NCBI GenBank assembly: GCA_017509685.1
Contig: JAFWPA010000039.1
Coordinates: forward strand, 1 to 64,000
From: Bacteroidales bacterium
GTDB lineage: Bacteria; Bacteroidota; Bacteroidia; Bacteroidales; UBA932
DNA: 64,000 nucleotides
Reading direction: 5' to 3'
The translations under genes and the position numbers were made by a program. Below the pieces are notes generated by a model. That model was not told the DNA's origin. It did no database searches and was given only the letters and a program-made list of their open reading frames with translations. Below, piece by piece: positions 41,232 through 51,587 of this stretch (its first letter is position 1; each line of letters begins with the position of its first letter).

Positions 41232-41964
41232 GAGATTCACAGACGCTCTCCGCTTCGGGGAGCGTCTCTATTTTACCCACATCCACCAGTTGTAAATTAT
41301 TTGCCAGTACGCCGAAAATGGGGTGGTGGATGCACTCCTGCAGATAGAAGTCCATAATAGGGAAACGGCCGCTGAAGCCGGCCTGCTCAAAGGCGTCGAA
41401 GATAGCCGGCGAAATATTGTGTATGCCGGCAAAGGCAAAGCGGCGGCAGGCCGAAGGGTCCAGGTCCGGGTAGGGGGAACGGACCTCTCCGGTGGCCACG
41501 TTGGTCCAGCCCATCAGGCGCATCTCCTGGTTGAACAGCAGGTAGCGCTGGGTCTTTCGCTCACTCACCAGCAGGGTGGCCAGGGCGTCCGGACGCATCT
41601 GTGCGCGGAACCAGGGAATGTCCAGGTTGGAAACGATATCTACGTTGTGTATCAGGAAAGGCTCCTCCAACGGTTCCAGCAGGTTTCTGGCATGTAGAAT
41701 ACCGCCGCCGGTCTCCAGCAACTGGTCGCTTTCATCGGAGATGCTTATGTTCAGTCCAAAATCGTGCGTGGCCAGGTATTCCCGAATCTGTCCGGCGAAA
41801 TGGTAGACATTCACCACCACGTCCGTGTAACCGGCCGCCTTTAATTTATGGATGGTATGGTACAGCAGCGGCTGCCCGCATACGGGCACCAGTGCTTTGG
41901 GAAGGGTGTCGGTAATGGGTTTCAGGCGTGTGCCCAGGCCCGCCGCAAATACCATCGCTTTCAT
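41221..41964 (-). CDS. MurU-like sugar-1-phosphate nucleotidyltransferase
   Basis: 247 residues, NTP_transferase fold. The N-terminal signature is AAGLGTRLKPITDTLPKALVPV, with Arg13 and Lys23 in the expected places. Because the upstream neighbour is an AmgK-like kinase, the best guess is a MurNAc-1-phosphate uridylyltransferase (MurU) of the peptidoglycan recycling bypass, forming UDP-MurNAc. Other hexose-1-phosphate transferases (mannose or glucose) are possible. It starts 1 nt after the kinase stop and is the last gene of the operon. Its 3' end contains the terminator of the opposing lspA. Confidence 0.8.
   Translation of the reverse strand: MKAMVFAAGLGTRLKPITDTLPKALVPVCGQPLLYHTIHKLKAAGYTDVVVNVYHFAGQIREYLATHDFGLNISISDESDQLLETGGGILHARNLLEPLEEPFLIHNVDIVSNLDIPWFRAQMRPDALATLLVSERKTQRYLLFNQEMRLMGWTNVATGEVRSPYPDLDPSACRRFAFAGIHNISPAIFDAFEQAGFSGRFPIMDFYLQECIHHPIFGVLANNLQLVDVGKIETLPEAESVCESLIP
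41242..41274 (+). terminator. Terminator of lspA inside the convergent gene
   Basis: A 10-bp stem with one wobble pair (GACGCTCTCC at 41242-41251, GGGGAGCGTC at 41257-41266), loop GCTTC, then TCTATTTT. It serves the plus-strand ileS-dksA-lspA operon while forming part of the coding end of the minus-strand gene. Confidence 0.75.
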
Positions 41965-41965
41965 T

Positions 41966-43381
41966 CTACAGCATCTTTTCGGTGTTCAGTTCCCGGTGGG
42001 TGAGGACCACCTTGATATTGAATTTGTCGGCCAGGTGCCGGGCCACATGTTCGGCGCAGTATACGCTGCGGTGCTGGCCGCCAGTGCAGCCGAAACATAC
42101 CTGCAGGTGGGTGAATTTGCGCTCGATGAAGCGCTGCACGTGGGCGTCCACCAACTTGTACACGCTGTCCAGGAACACCGTTACCTCTCCGTCGTCCTCC
42201 AGGAACTTGATTACCTCGGGATCCGTTCCGTTGAACTGGCGGTAGTATTCGTACTTGCCGGGGTTGTTTACGCTGCGGCAGTCGAAGACATAGCCGCCCC
42301 CGTTGCCGGTGGTATCGGCCGGAATGCCTTTTTTATAGGCGAAGCTGTACACCTGTACCTCCAGCCGGTGATCCTCCTGAATCACGTTCAGTTCCGGCTT
42401 TACAGACAGCTCCTGCAGGATCTGGTTCAGGTAAGGGTACTCTGTAAAGGGCGTCTGCAGCAAGGTGCGCAGGTTCTGCAGGGCATAGGGTACGCTGGCC
42501 AGGAAGTGGGGTTTCTTCTCAAAGTAGCCCCGGAATCCATATGCGCCCAGCACCTGCAGGGTGCGGAACAGTACAAACAGGCGCAGACGGCTGCGGAACT
42601 GTTCCTCGTCCACTTTCCGGAACTGCTGCAGGGCCCGCAGATAAATGCGGATGAGGTCCTGCTTCAAGTCCTCGGGGAAACGGGAGCGCGCCTGCCAGAT
42701 GAAGGAGGCTACGTCGTAATAAATGGGACCGCGACGTCCGCCCTGATAGTCGATAAACCAGGGCTCCCCGTCCTTGATCATCACGTTGCGCGCCTGGAAA
42801 TCCCGGTACAGGAAGGTCTCGTCGTCCTCCTCCAGCAGGTCCTTTTTGAACTTCTCAAAGTCGTCCTGCAGCTGCATTTCGTTGAACTCGATGCCGGTAG
42901 CCTTGAGGAAACAGTATTTGAAGTAGTTGAGGTCGAAGTCAATCATCCGGGCGTCGAAGGCTTCCTGGGGGAAACAGACGCTCCAGTCCAGCCCCTTGCC
43001 GCCCAGGAACTGAATGCGGGGCAGCTGCTCTATAGTGCGGCGCAGCAGTTCCGTCTCATAGGACGAATAGATGCCGCTCTCCCGGCCCTGGGATACCATG
43101 TCAAAGAGTATCTTGTCTCCCAGGTCCTCCTGGATATAGGAATAGCCGTCCGGGCTTACGGCCAGCACGGTGGGCACGTGCAGGCCCTTCTCCCGAAAGT
43201 GTTTGGAGAGGGTGATGAATGCACGGTTTTCCTCCAGGGAGGTGCCGATGACCCCGATCAGGGTCACGTTTCCGCCGCTCAGGCGGAAGTAGCGGCGGTG
43301 GCTGCCGGAAGACGGAAGTTCCTGAACCTGGGCCAGTTCCTGGCCGGTATAGGATTCGAAAAGGGGTTTGAGACGGTCCAT
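41966..43381 (-). CDS. AmgK-like sugar kinase fused to RapZ C-terminal domain
   Basis: 471 residues. Residues about 10-320 form an aminoglycoside-phosphotransferase-like kinase with the catalytic block YRDFQARNVMIKDGEPWFID (D194, D211). Residues about 335-465 match the C-terminal domain of RapZ, with GGGYVFDCRSVNNPG and CFGCTGGQHRSV. AmgK phosphorylates MurNAc and GlcNAc at C1; RapZ-C in E. coli senses glucosamine 6-phosphate. The fusion suggests an amino-sugar kinase with a built-in amino-sugar-phosphate sensor. It precedes the MurU-like gene and follows an ABC importer in the same operon. Confidence 0.83.
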   Translation of the reverse strand: MDRLKPLFESYTGQELAQVQELPSSGSHRRYFRLSGGNVTLIGVIGTSLEENRAFITLSKHFREKGLHVPTVLAVSPDGYSYIQEDLGDKILFDMVSQGRESGIYSSYETELLRRTIEQLPRIQFLGGKGLDWSVCFPQEAFDARMIDFDLNYFKYCFLKATGIEFNEMQLQDDFEKFKKDLLEEDDETFLYRDFQARNVMIKDGEPWFIDYQGGRRGPIYYDVASFIWQARSRFPEDLKQDLIRIYLRALQQFRKVDEEQFRSRLRLFVLFRTLQVLGAYGFRGYFEKKPHFLASVPYALQNLRTLLQTPFTEYPYLNQILQELSVKPELNVIQEDHRLEVQVYSFAYKKGIPADTTGNGGGYVFDCRSVNNPGKYEYYRQFNGTDPEVIKFLEDDGEVTVFLDSVYKLVDAHVQRFIERKFTHLQVCFGCTGGQHRSVYCAEHVARHLADKFNIKVVLTHRELNTEKML

Positions 43382-44460
<1,079 letters not shown>

Positions 44461-44464
<4 letters not shown>

Positions 44465-45936
44465 AGTACTTTCTTTTTAGGTTTTGCCAGGCGCAGGAGA
44501 TTGCCGATTAACAACACCAGCAGGAAATAGATGATGGTTACCGTGAGCAGCGGTAGCACGGCGTCGAAGGTGCGGCTTCGGATGATGTCGCCGGCCCGGG
44601 TGAGGTCCTGGATGGCGATGTAGCCCACGATGGAGGTGCCTTTGAGCAGAGAAACGCATTGTCCCCTGTACAAGGGGAGTCCGTGCCGGATTGCTTGGGG
44701 GAAGACTATGTGGAAGAAGGTCTGGACAGGGGTGAAGCCCAGTGCCAGGCCCGCTTCGGTCTGTCCGTGGGGGATGGCGCTCAGGGATGTCTGGTAAATG
44801 TCGCTGGCGCCGGAAGCGAAGAACAGCGCAAAAGTAACCACGGCTACCAGATCCGGCGGGACAGTGGTCTTGGCGAAGATGATGTAGAAGTTGATGAGCA
44901 GCAGGACCAGTTCCGGTATGCCGGCGATGAAGCCGTTGTACACGGTGGCAATCGTTCGTAACCAGCCGCTACGGCTGCGGCCCATCTGATACAGGATGAT
45001 TCCAAGCAAGGACCCCATCAGGATGGCCAGTATGCTGATCTTGAGCGTCTCCCACAGGCCGCGGGTGATGAATTTCCAGCGATTCTCGGCCAACAGGTTC
45101 TTCCGGACGCTCTTTTTGAACCACGTCCACAGGCCGCTGTGTTCCCTGGCGGCTTCCCTGTCCACAACGAAGTAGGCGGGGTGATAGTCGTGATAGTGTA
45201 CCGAGAACAGGAATTCCTCTTTCCTTTCGGGCGTGATGAAGATACAGCCGCAAAGGACATCGGCCATACCTGTCTTGATGGCCAGGATGCCGGAGCTTAC
45301 GTCGTATAGCTTAATCTCCAGGGGACGGTGCAGGTCTTTGCCCAGTTCCCGCAGCAGGTCTATTTCCAGGCCGTACCAGTCGCCGTTCACTTGAAAGCCG
45401 ATGGGAGCGAACATGGAGCAGCAGGCCACCCGGATGGGCTTGCCGCCGGTCTCGGCGGGGATGTGCGTGAAACTGTCGGCCTGGACATAACGGTCCGTGA
45501 GCCAGAAATCCTTGAGCTGGTCCATGGTTCCGTCGGCTTCCAGGCGCTGCTGGGTGTCCGTCATGGCCTGCGCCAGTTCCGGCTTGTTTTTCGGGAACAT
45601 GAAACCGGTGGGATAACTGTCTTTCCCCACGAGGGCGATCTTGATATCGTTTTCCCTTTGCGTCTCTACATTGAAGATTACTTCGTCGGTGACCGACACG
45701 TCCACTTTGTCGTTGATGAGCGCCTGCAGGATGTCGCTTTCCGTGTTGTAGCGCTGCAGGGTGATGTCGTCGCGGGCCGACAGCTCCATATCATAGCTGC
45801 TCCCGGATGCCACGCCCACCCGCAGGCCCGCCAGGTCTGCAGTGCTGCTCAGTTCAATGCTGTGATCCTCATTTCCCCCACAGGAGGAAAGGACCAGGGC
45901 GCACAGGGCGGGCAGGATGATTCGTTTCATATTCAT
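44461..45936 (-). CDS. ABC importer: substrate-binding protein fused to permease
   Basis: 491 residues. A lipoprotein signal ([20 protein letters not shown]) leads into a family-3 solute-binding domain (about 28-270), beginning [20 protein letters not shown] HisM/GlnP-type permease domain (about 280-485) follows with several membrane helices and the EAA-like loop [22 protein letters not shown]. Binding and transport are in one chain, as in GlnPQ of Gram-positives. The likely cargo is a polar amino acid or small peptide, though the neighbouring wall-sugar kinases raise other options. ATG at 45930 is an alternative start. Confidence 0.87.
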
Positions 45937-46790
45937 TCGCTTAATTGTTCCGCAATGCGGGATTTGAGGAAAGCCAGGAAGGCCGGGTCGTTACTGGCGT
46001 GAAGGTAGAATGTGCGCACGAGATCCAGCGCCGCGTAGGGCCGGAGTTCCCGGTTCAAGGCCTCTATGTCTTCGGTCCCCGTGTAGGCCTTGGCAAAGGC
46101 CTCCCAGAACTGGAGCATCTGCTCCCGGGTCATATGGGTGAGGTCCTGCACCTGGGGGATGACGCTGTCTTCCACCATCATCTTGTACAGGTGCGCCAGG
46201 TCCATCTTGTAACAGCCCCGGGCCAGCCAGCCCAGGTCTATCCAGTAATAGCGGTCATCGGCCAAGATGAGATTGCCCGGCTGGAAATCCCCGTGCAGGC
46301 AGGTATGGGTGTCCGGCAAGGACAGCGTTATGGCCTCCAGCCGTTCCCGCTGGGCATGCGTGAGCAGAGGCGACGTCTCCAGCGCATTGATGAGCAGGGT
46401 GTTCATGGAAGGGACTTCTTCGTTCGGCTTCACGGGCGTACGGTGAAGGGCCTTGCCCCATAGGGCCATCTGTCCAGCCAGTTCCGGGATACGTTCCGGA
46501 TGGTCCGCGCACAGACGGGCCATGGACCGCTTGCCCTGGATTTGCTGGCAAAGATAGCCGTGATCCTCCCCGTCCCGCACAATTTCATACACCTGCGGTA
46601 CGGGCAGCCCCATCTCGTAGGCCGTCCTGGAAACCTGGAACTCCTGTTCTACCTTGCTCTTTTCGCCCATTTCGGAGCGCACCAGCTTGAGCATTACGCC
46701 AGGATGCGCCGGAGACACAAAGGCTTGGCCGTTGTATCCTTCGCCCACCAGGGTCCATTCACTTAAGTCTATTTGCCGGTAAGAAGACAT
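45933..46790 (-). CDS. APH-like phosphotransferase (TIGR02172 type)
   Basis: 285 residues from the ATG at 46790; the open frame upstream runs through the tRNA-Val gene and is not coding. The kinase-like fold shows the phosphotransferase motif HGDFQPGNLI (H166, D168) and WIDLGWLARG. It resembles the TIGR02172 group of aminoglycoside-phosphotransferase-like proteins; the substrate is unknown. The stop overlaps the importer start by 4 nt, so it is the first gene of the five-gene operon that includes the kinase-RapZ and MurU-like proteins. Confidence 0.78.
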   Translation of the reverse strand: MSSYRQIDLSEWTLVGEGYNGQAFVSPAHPGVMLKLVRSEMGEKSKVEQEFQVSRTAYEMGLPVPQVYEIVRDGEDHGYLCQQIQGKRSMARLCADHPERIPELAGQMALWGKALHRTPVKPNEEVPSMNTLLINALETSPLLTHAQRERLEAITLSLPDTHTCLHGDFQPGNLILADDRYYWIDLGWLARGCYKMDLAHLYKMMVEDSVIPQVQDLTHMTREQMLQFWEAFAKAYTGTEDIEALNRELRPYAALDLVRTFYLHASNDPAFLAFLKSRIAEQLSE

Positions 46791-46838
46791 ACTTTGACAA
46801 GATAGGCAAAATGCGCTACAATAGCAAATAATCTCTGG

Positions 46839-46870
46839 TAAAAAAGAAGAAAGACAGGTCTTTCGGCCTG
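46839..46870 (-). terminator. Probable terminator after tRNA-Val
   Basis: On the minus strand CAGGCC-GAAA-GACCTG forms a short stem with one mismatch followed by a T-rich tract. It lies 12 nt after the tRNA-Val 3' end. Confidence 0.5.
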
Positions 46871-46882
46871 CCTTTTGGGGAG

Positions 46883-46957
46883 TAGGGACGATCGGATTCG
46901 AACCGATGACCTCTTCAATGTGACTGAAGCGCTCTAAACCAGCTGAGCTACGCCCCT
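46883..46957 (-). tRNA. tRNA-Val (anticodon CAC)
   Basis: 75 nt. The acceptor stem AGGGGCG pairs with CGTCCCT (one G-T pair) with discriminator A. The D stem is GCTC/GAGC, the anticodon stem CTTCA/TGAAG with loop GTCACAT giving anticodon CAC, and the T arm ATCGG-TTCGAAT-CCGAT. CCA is not encoded. It reads GUG, a common Val codon in a GC-rich genome. Confidence 0.93.
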
Positions 46958-47008
46958 GTATTTGGGACTGCAAAGGTAACACCTTTTCCGGAATTACCAA
47001 AATTTATT

Positions 47009-48058
47009 TTAACTTTCTTCAGGTATTTGGATGGCATCCAGCCTGCAGGTGGCCAGGGCGCCCACAAAGCCCAGGCCGCCCGTCACGTTGCTCCAGGTGA
47101 AATTAGCGGGCGTGAGGCCCATATTGGACAGGAAGTCGAAGTTGCTCTGGTACAGGGTCTTGGCGTAATTGTAGAATTCCGCGGACAAGGCCGAGAAACT
47201 CACATAATAGAGGGTTTCCATGCCGGTGGGAATATTGGAGGGATCCGGCAGGTCTCCCGTTCCGGTCCCGATATCCCCGCTGATGATACCTCCGCCAATC
47301 ACGCCGGTATCCCCGCCCGGCATACTTTTCCGGATGTTGTCCAGGATGGAGGTGTCGAAGGAGTTGAGGTAGAAACTGTACACATTCCCTTCGAACTGCT
47401 TCTGGGTAATGAGTGTGATGGGCATAAACTCTTTGCCGCCCAGCACGGTTCCGTCGAAATTCACCTGCACAAAATCCTCCAGGTCGAAGTTTCCGCTTTC
47501 GGCGACCGACAGGATGTATCCGGGCGTCAGGTATGTCACAAATTCCTGGGAGGTGCCGTCCATATAGCTTATCTGGGTGTTGGCCAGAATCTGGATGCCG
47601 AAGTATTCGCCTTCCACAGGTGCGTGGTCCAGGGTGAGGGAAATCCGGGTGGCCTTGATGGTGTCCACCTGCATATTCTTTAGCTGCACGTCCTGCACTA
47701 CGGGCTTGGACGGAGCCCGGGTGCTGCCGCTGGCCGGCGCCATTCCATCGGCCTTTACCGAAACATCCAGCAGGTCGCCGCCCTGCAGCCGGGTGTCGCT
47801 GAAATAGCTTCCGTCATTCAGCTGCTGTACATCGACGGGCGAACCGTTCACCTGCAACTGGACCGACAGATGCTCCAGGTTGGCGGAACTGGCGGCCAGG
47901 GGCGCGGCGTACGTGGGGTTCACGTAGATGCCGCTGCCATCGCCGATACACTGCAGATAGATGCGCGGCTCCCCTTCCTGTTTCAGCTCGAAGGGAATCT
48001 CGCAGGCGGGAAGGCTTGTCAGCAGGCCCCACAGCAGGATATGAAGTGCTTTTTTCAT
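47009..48058 (-). CDS. DUF4249 outer-membrane lipoprotein
   Basis: 349 residues with a lipoprotein signal (LLTSLPACE, Cys at 19). The start of the mature chain, EIPFELKQEGEPRIYLQCI, is typical of the DUF4249 family, which is nearly always coded beside a TonB-dependent receptor in Bacteroidota. The remainder is beta-rich with a Gly-rich stretch near 250-265. It probably works as a surface partner of the receptor coded just upstream (adjacent, no gap). The ligand is unknown. Confidence 0.85.
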   Translation of the reverse strand: MKKALHILLWGLLTSLPACEIPFELKQEGEPRIYLQCIGDGSGIYVNPTYAAPLAASSANLEHLSVQLQVNGSPVDVQQLNDGSYFSDTRLQGGDLLDVSVKADGMAPASGSTRAPSKPVVQDVQLKNMQVDTIKATRISLTLDHAPVEGEYFGIQILANTQISYMDGTSQEFVTYLTPGYILSVAESGNFDLEDFVQVNFDGTVLGGKEFMPITLITQKQFEGNVYSFYLNSFDTSILDNIRKSMPGGDTGVIGGGIISGDIGTGTGDLPDPSNIPTGMETLYYVSFSALSAEFYNYAKTLYQSNFDFLSNMGLTPANFTWSNVTGGLGFVGALATCRLDAIQIPEES

Positions 48059-50197
48059 CTAAAACTGATAGGTAAAGGTGATGGTGGGAATGATGGGAAC
48101 CAGCCCCAGTGCAAGTCCGCTGAAACTGCCGTTGCTCTCGGTGGTGAGGAATGCCATGGAGGCGTTCAGGTGATTGTAGGCGTTGTACACGCTGATGTTC
48201 ATCTTGAACTGGCGTCCTTTCTTGAAGACTTTGTGGTATTCCACGCCCAGATCCAGCCGGTGATAGGCCGGCAGCTGCGTGTTGTAAGGTTGGTCGTACA
48301 GATATCGGCGCCCGTTTTCGTCCTCCATGTAATGTGAAGGGAAGGTGACGCGGTTGCCGCTGTGGAAGTTCCAGTCGGCAAATACTTCCCAGCCCTTGGC
48401 AAACTGCCAGGAGGCCACCAGGTTTAATTTGTGCCGATTGTCGTTGCGGTCCGGATACCAGTCGCCGTAGATGGCGTCGAAGCGGCGCTGTGTCCAGGAA
48501 AGCGTGTAGTAGAGGCTCAGGGACAGTTTTTCCGTTTCATAACCGGCTTCCACTTCCAGGCCATAGGAACGCCCGCGACCCTCGGTGAAATGTTTTTCCC
48601 ACTCCGTGATGGGCGGGACAAAGGTATTGGACCCGTTGTACACCAGCATGTGGTTCATGGTCTTGTACCAGCCTTCCAGGTTCAGGCGCACGTGCGGCCA
48701 GGGCGTGAGGTACACGCCGCCGGCAATCTGGTCGCTGAGCATGGGCCGGGCCACCGCGGTGGAGGGCATCCAGGCATTGGAAGGAAGGTCCATGTACATG
48801 GCGGCCACCAGATGGGCGAACTGGCTCATCCGGGTATAGGACAGTTTGGCCGATATCTGGTTGTTGATGAGCCACTTGAAGGCAACCCTGGGCTCCAGCG
48901 ACGGCCAGGTTTTTCCGGGCGTGGAGAAAAGCGCCAGGCGCACGCCGGCGTTCATCGTCAGGTTGTAGCGGAGGAAAAATTCGTCCTCGATGTAGACGGC
49001 CGGCTCAAAGGCATGGTAACGGACCCCTTCTTTATCGGCCGATTCCTGCACCTTCTCCCCCTCCTGCACGGTGGAGGAGTCGAAACTGCGGCTGGAATGG
49101 TACCAGTGATACTGCGCCTGCAGGCCGAAGCGGACGTGGTGGTAGGAATTGGGGTACCAGTCCCAGTTGGACATGTATCCCACTTCCCGGATACCGGAGA
49201 CGTCGTTGTCGTTCATGGCGGTTATGCTTTCTCCGTTTTCGGAGAGCCCCCAGATGCTGAAATCGTATCCTGTATCCGAATTGCTGCGCGAGTAATACAG
49301 CAGGTTTTTCATGCGCAGCTTCTTGGAGAACTCGTACTGGTGGGAGACCGAAGACAGCAAGCTGCCCCATTTGACGCCGATGCTCATCCGGGTATCCCCG
49401 CTGTGCACGACGCCTTCGGCATCCTGCTGGTGCTTGGTCTGCTCCCGCTGGGCGCGCAGGTTATCGGCCCCGGTGTACAGCGTCACATTCAATACGTTAC
49501 CTGGGGCGAAACGGTGGGTGAGCCGGGCGTTGATGTCCCACATGGAATAGTTGCCGCCTACGGTGTTGTCGGCCCCGTTACGGGAATTGGCATACCAGAT
49601 GGCGGGGATGGTGACCACTTCCATCCAGCTGCGCCTCAGGCCCAGGTTGAACGAGGTCCTGTCCTTCACGATGGGGCCTTCCACCTGGATGCGTCCGTCA
49701 ATCAGGCCCAGGGAAAATCGGCCATGATATTCCTCCATATTCCCTTCGCGGGTTTCCACGTCCACCACCGACGACATACGGCCGCCGTAACGGGCCGGAA
49801 AACCGCTTTTGTAAAAGTCCAGATTGTCGATGACATCTGTATTGAAACTGGAGAAGAAGCCGCCGAAATGGCTGATGTTGTACAGGGGGACGCCGTCCAG
49901 CAGGAAGAGGTTGTCGTTGCCGTCCCCACCGTGCACATACAGGCCGTTCATCAGTTCATTGCCTGCTGCCACTCCGGGAAGGCGCTGCAGTTTCTTGATG
50001 ACGTCGGGGGTGCCGAAAAGGGCGATGCCGGAACTGAGCTGCTTGCTTTCCAGGTGCATCAGACCGGTCTGGGTGGTATTGCGCATCTTCTCCCGCATGA
50101 CGGAAACGCGCGAGGCATCCAAGGTGTCCCGCAATTCCTGTCCTTGTAGGGAAAAGCTGCCCAGAAGCAGCAGCAACGGCAAAATAACCCGCTTCAT
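48059..50197 (-). CDS. TonB-dependent outer-membrane receptor
   Basis: 712 residues with a signal peptide (MKRVILPLLLLLGSFSLQGQ). A plug domain with LFGTPDVIKKLQRLPGV and YVHGGDGNDNLFLLDGVPLYN is followed by a beta barrel ending in an aromatic residue (TITFTYQF). There is no N-terminal CarboxypepD-like domain; that module is coded separately in the gene before it. Together with DUF4249 it forms a TonB-driven uptake system for an unknown ligand. The ATG lies 7 nt after a TATCTTTG box, so the message may be leaderless. Confidence 0.92.
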   Translation of the reverse strand: MKRVILPLLLLLGSFSLQGQELRDTLDASRVSVMREKMRNTTQTGLMHLESKQLSSGIALFGTPDVIKKLQRLPGVAAGNELMNGLYVHGGDGNDNLFLLDGVPLYNISHFGGFFSSFNTDVIDNLDFYKSGFPARYGGRMSSVVDVETREGNMEEYHGRFSLGLIDGRIQVEGPIVKDRTSFNLGLRRSWMEVVTIPAIWYANSRNGADNTVGGNYSMWDINARLTHRFAPGNVLNVTLYTGADNLRAQREQTKHQQDAEGVVHSGDTRMSIGVKWGSLLSSVSHQYEFSKKLRMKNLLYYSRSNSDTGYDFSIWGLSENGESITAMNDNDVSGIREVGYMSNWDWYPNSYHHVRFGLQAQYHWYHSSRSFDSSTVQEGEKVQESADKEGVRYHAFEPAVYIEDEFFLRYNLTMNAGVRLALFSTPGKTWPSLEPRVAFKWLINNQISAKLSYTRMSQFAHLVAAMYMDLPSNAWMPSTAVARPMLSDQIAGGVYLTPWPHVRLNLEGWYKTMNHMLVYNGSNTFVPPITEWEKHFTEGRGRSYGLEVEAGYETEKLSLSLYYTLSWTQRRFDAIYGDWYPDRNDNRHKLNLVASWQFAKGWEVFADWNFHSGNRVTFPSHYMEDENGRRYLYDQPYNTQLPAYHRLDLGVEYHKVFKKGRQFKMNISVYNAYNHLNASMAFLTTESNGSFSGLALGLVPIIPTITFTYQF

Positions 50198-50204
50198 AAG
50201 GCGG

Positions 50205-50212
50205 CAAAGATA
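50205..50212 (-). promoter_or_regulatory. Promoter -7 box for the TonB receptor
   Basis: TATCTTTG on the minus strand, 7 nt from the receptor start codon and between it and the preceding gene. Confidence 0.55.
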
Positions 50213-50236
50213 CGGATTTTCACAATCCTGTGCAAC

Positions 50237-51454
50237 TTATTGGTTGCGTTTCAGTCGGGAGATGGCGTTTTCCAAACTCTCGGAAGGCTCGATGATGTTG
50301 TAGTCCTTCCAGAAGTCCGGATCCTGGAATTCACGGGCTTTCTCGTTCAGGAAATCTTTGGGGCGGAAGCGCTCCTGGCGGCGGATGGGTTTTACGTCCG
50401 GGCGCACATCGGTGACCACCAGCTCGTTTACGGCGGTGTAGTTGGTGCGGAACAAGCGCTTGCGCCAGTCACAGGCGAAGCGCATGGTGGAGCGAAAGTA
50501 TTCCAGCCGGGTGTATCCGTCTTCCAGCCGATAGTTCATCACCACCGAACACTCCTGGGGGAAGAAGCGCAGGGATAACGGCTTGGATATCAGCATCATC
50601 TGGGTGGCCTTTCCGCGGTCCCGCATATCCAGCGAGGCCTCTACGCGGGTAAAGGTGAGCAGCTCCCGGTCAATGTACACCGTGCAGTAGTACAGCGCGT
50701 ATTCAACATTGGCGTTGGGCGTCATTTTCACAACAAACTGCGGACGGTCCCCGATAAAGGTGGTCGGCAGCAGTTCATAATTATACAGGCTCATCTCCTC
50801 CTTGTTGAAGAGGATGGCGCTGTTCTTGACCAGGTCCATGGTGATGGCTGTGGTGGGGCCGCCCTGCGTCTTTACGCTCAAGGTGTCCGTGCGGCGCTGA
50901 CTCACCAGCACCCGGCTCTTCTCCAGTGCGGCGGCATCGGCCGATATGGCCCCGTTGTAAGCCGCTTTGTACATCCTGGCCACAGCCTCGGCCACATAGG
51001 TATAGCGGTTGCGTTTGCGAAGCGTCTCCCGGTAGAAGCATTCCAGGAGTTGCGCCTTGGGGCAGTAGGTGTCCCAGATACGGTCCACCGCCATCTGAAC
51101 GATGTCTTTGGCATTGCCGGAAACCACCAGGGCTTCCGTGAGCTCCATGCTTTCCCGCTGCAGAGTAATCCACAGCCCGCTTCCGCCCTTGACCGTCCTG
51201 GTCTTGAACCCCATATAGGAGCATCTTACATTCCCGATAGGTTTGTCGCTCTTGATGACGAAGTATCCGTCGGCATTGGTAACCGTAGCCTGGCTCCTTC
51301 CGGGGATGGAAACGTGCACGGACTCCAGCGGCCTCCCGGTGGCGGCGTCCACCACCGTCCCCTGAGCCGTATAACCCAGCCGCAGACTGTCCGTCTGCCC
51401 CCAGGCCACCGTTCCTACTACAAATAGCGCTATGATAACCAGCCATTTACGCAT
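50237..51454 (-). CDS. Secreted protein with CarboxypepD-like regulatory domain
   Basis: 405 residues from the ATG at 51454; an in-frame ATG at 51472 lies upstream of the -7 box and is rejected. A signal peptide (MRKWLVIIALFVVGTVAWGQ) precedes a carboxypeptidase-regulatory-like beta-sandwich (about 30-105: GTVVDAATGRPLESVHVSIPG, then NADGYFVIKS). The remaining 300 residues are of a type often coded with TonB receptors, without a named function known to me. It leads the group with the receptor and DUF4249 genes and may help form the outer-membrane complex. Confidence 0.8.
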   Translation of the reverse strand: MRKWLVIIALFVVGTVAWGQTDSLRLGYTAQGTVVDAATGRPLESVHVSIPGRSQATVTNADGYFVIKSDKPIGNVRCSYMGFKTRTVKGGSGLWITLQRESMELTEALVVSGNAKDIVQMAVDRIWDTYCPKAQLLECFYRETLRKRNRYTYVAEAVARMYKAAYNGAISADAAALEKSRVLVSQRRTDTLSVKTQGGPTTAITMDLVKNSAILFNKEEMSLYNYELLPTTFIGDRPQFVVKMTPNANVEYALYYCTVYIDRELLTFTRVEASLDMRDRGKATQMMLISKPLSLRFFPQECSVVMNYRLEDGYTRLEYFRSTMRFACDWRKRLFRTNYTAVNELVVTDVRPDVKPIRRQERFRPKDFLNEKAREFQDPDFWKDYNIIEPSESLENAISRLKRNQ

Positions 51455-51461
51455 AGATATG

Positions 51462-51490
51462 CAAAAATACAAAAAAATATATTAAATTTG
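51462..51490. promoter_or_regulatory. Divergent promoters for tRNA-Ser and the CarboxypepD-like gene
   Basis: TATTTTTG on the minus strand at 51462-51469 (7 nt from the ATG at 51454) and TAAATTTG on the plus strand at 51483-51490 (11 nt before tRNA-Ser). Confidence 0.6.
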
Positions 51491-51501
51491 CAATCCTTTT
51501 C

Positions 51502-51586
51502 GGAGGTGTGGCCGAGTGGTCGATGGCGGCAGTCTTGAAAACTGTTGTACGGCAACGTACCGGGGGTTCGAATCCCTCCGCCTCCG
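51502..51586 (+). tRNA. tRNA-Ser (anticodon UGA)
   Basis: 85 nt with the long variable arm of tRNA-Ser. The acceptor GGAGGTG pairs with CGCCTCC and the discriminator is G. The anticodon stem GCAGT/ACTGT holds loop CTTGAAA, anticodon UGA. The variable arm TGTACGGCAACGTAC forms a hairpin, and the T arm is GGGGG-TTCGAAT-CCCTC. A terminator hairpin and a large palindrome follow directly. Confidence 0.95.
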
Positions 51587-51587
51587 C

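Noticed and set aside
46791-47000. N-terminal extension of the APH-like kinase
   Set aside because: The frame passes through the tRNA-Val gene and its terminator.
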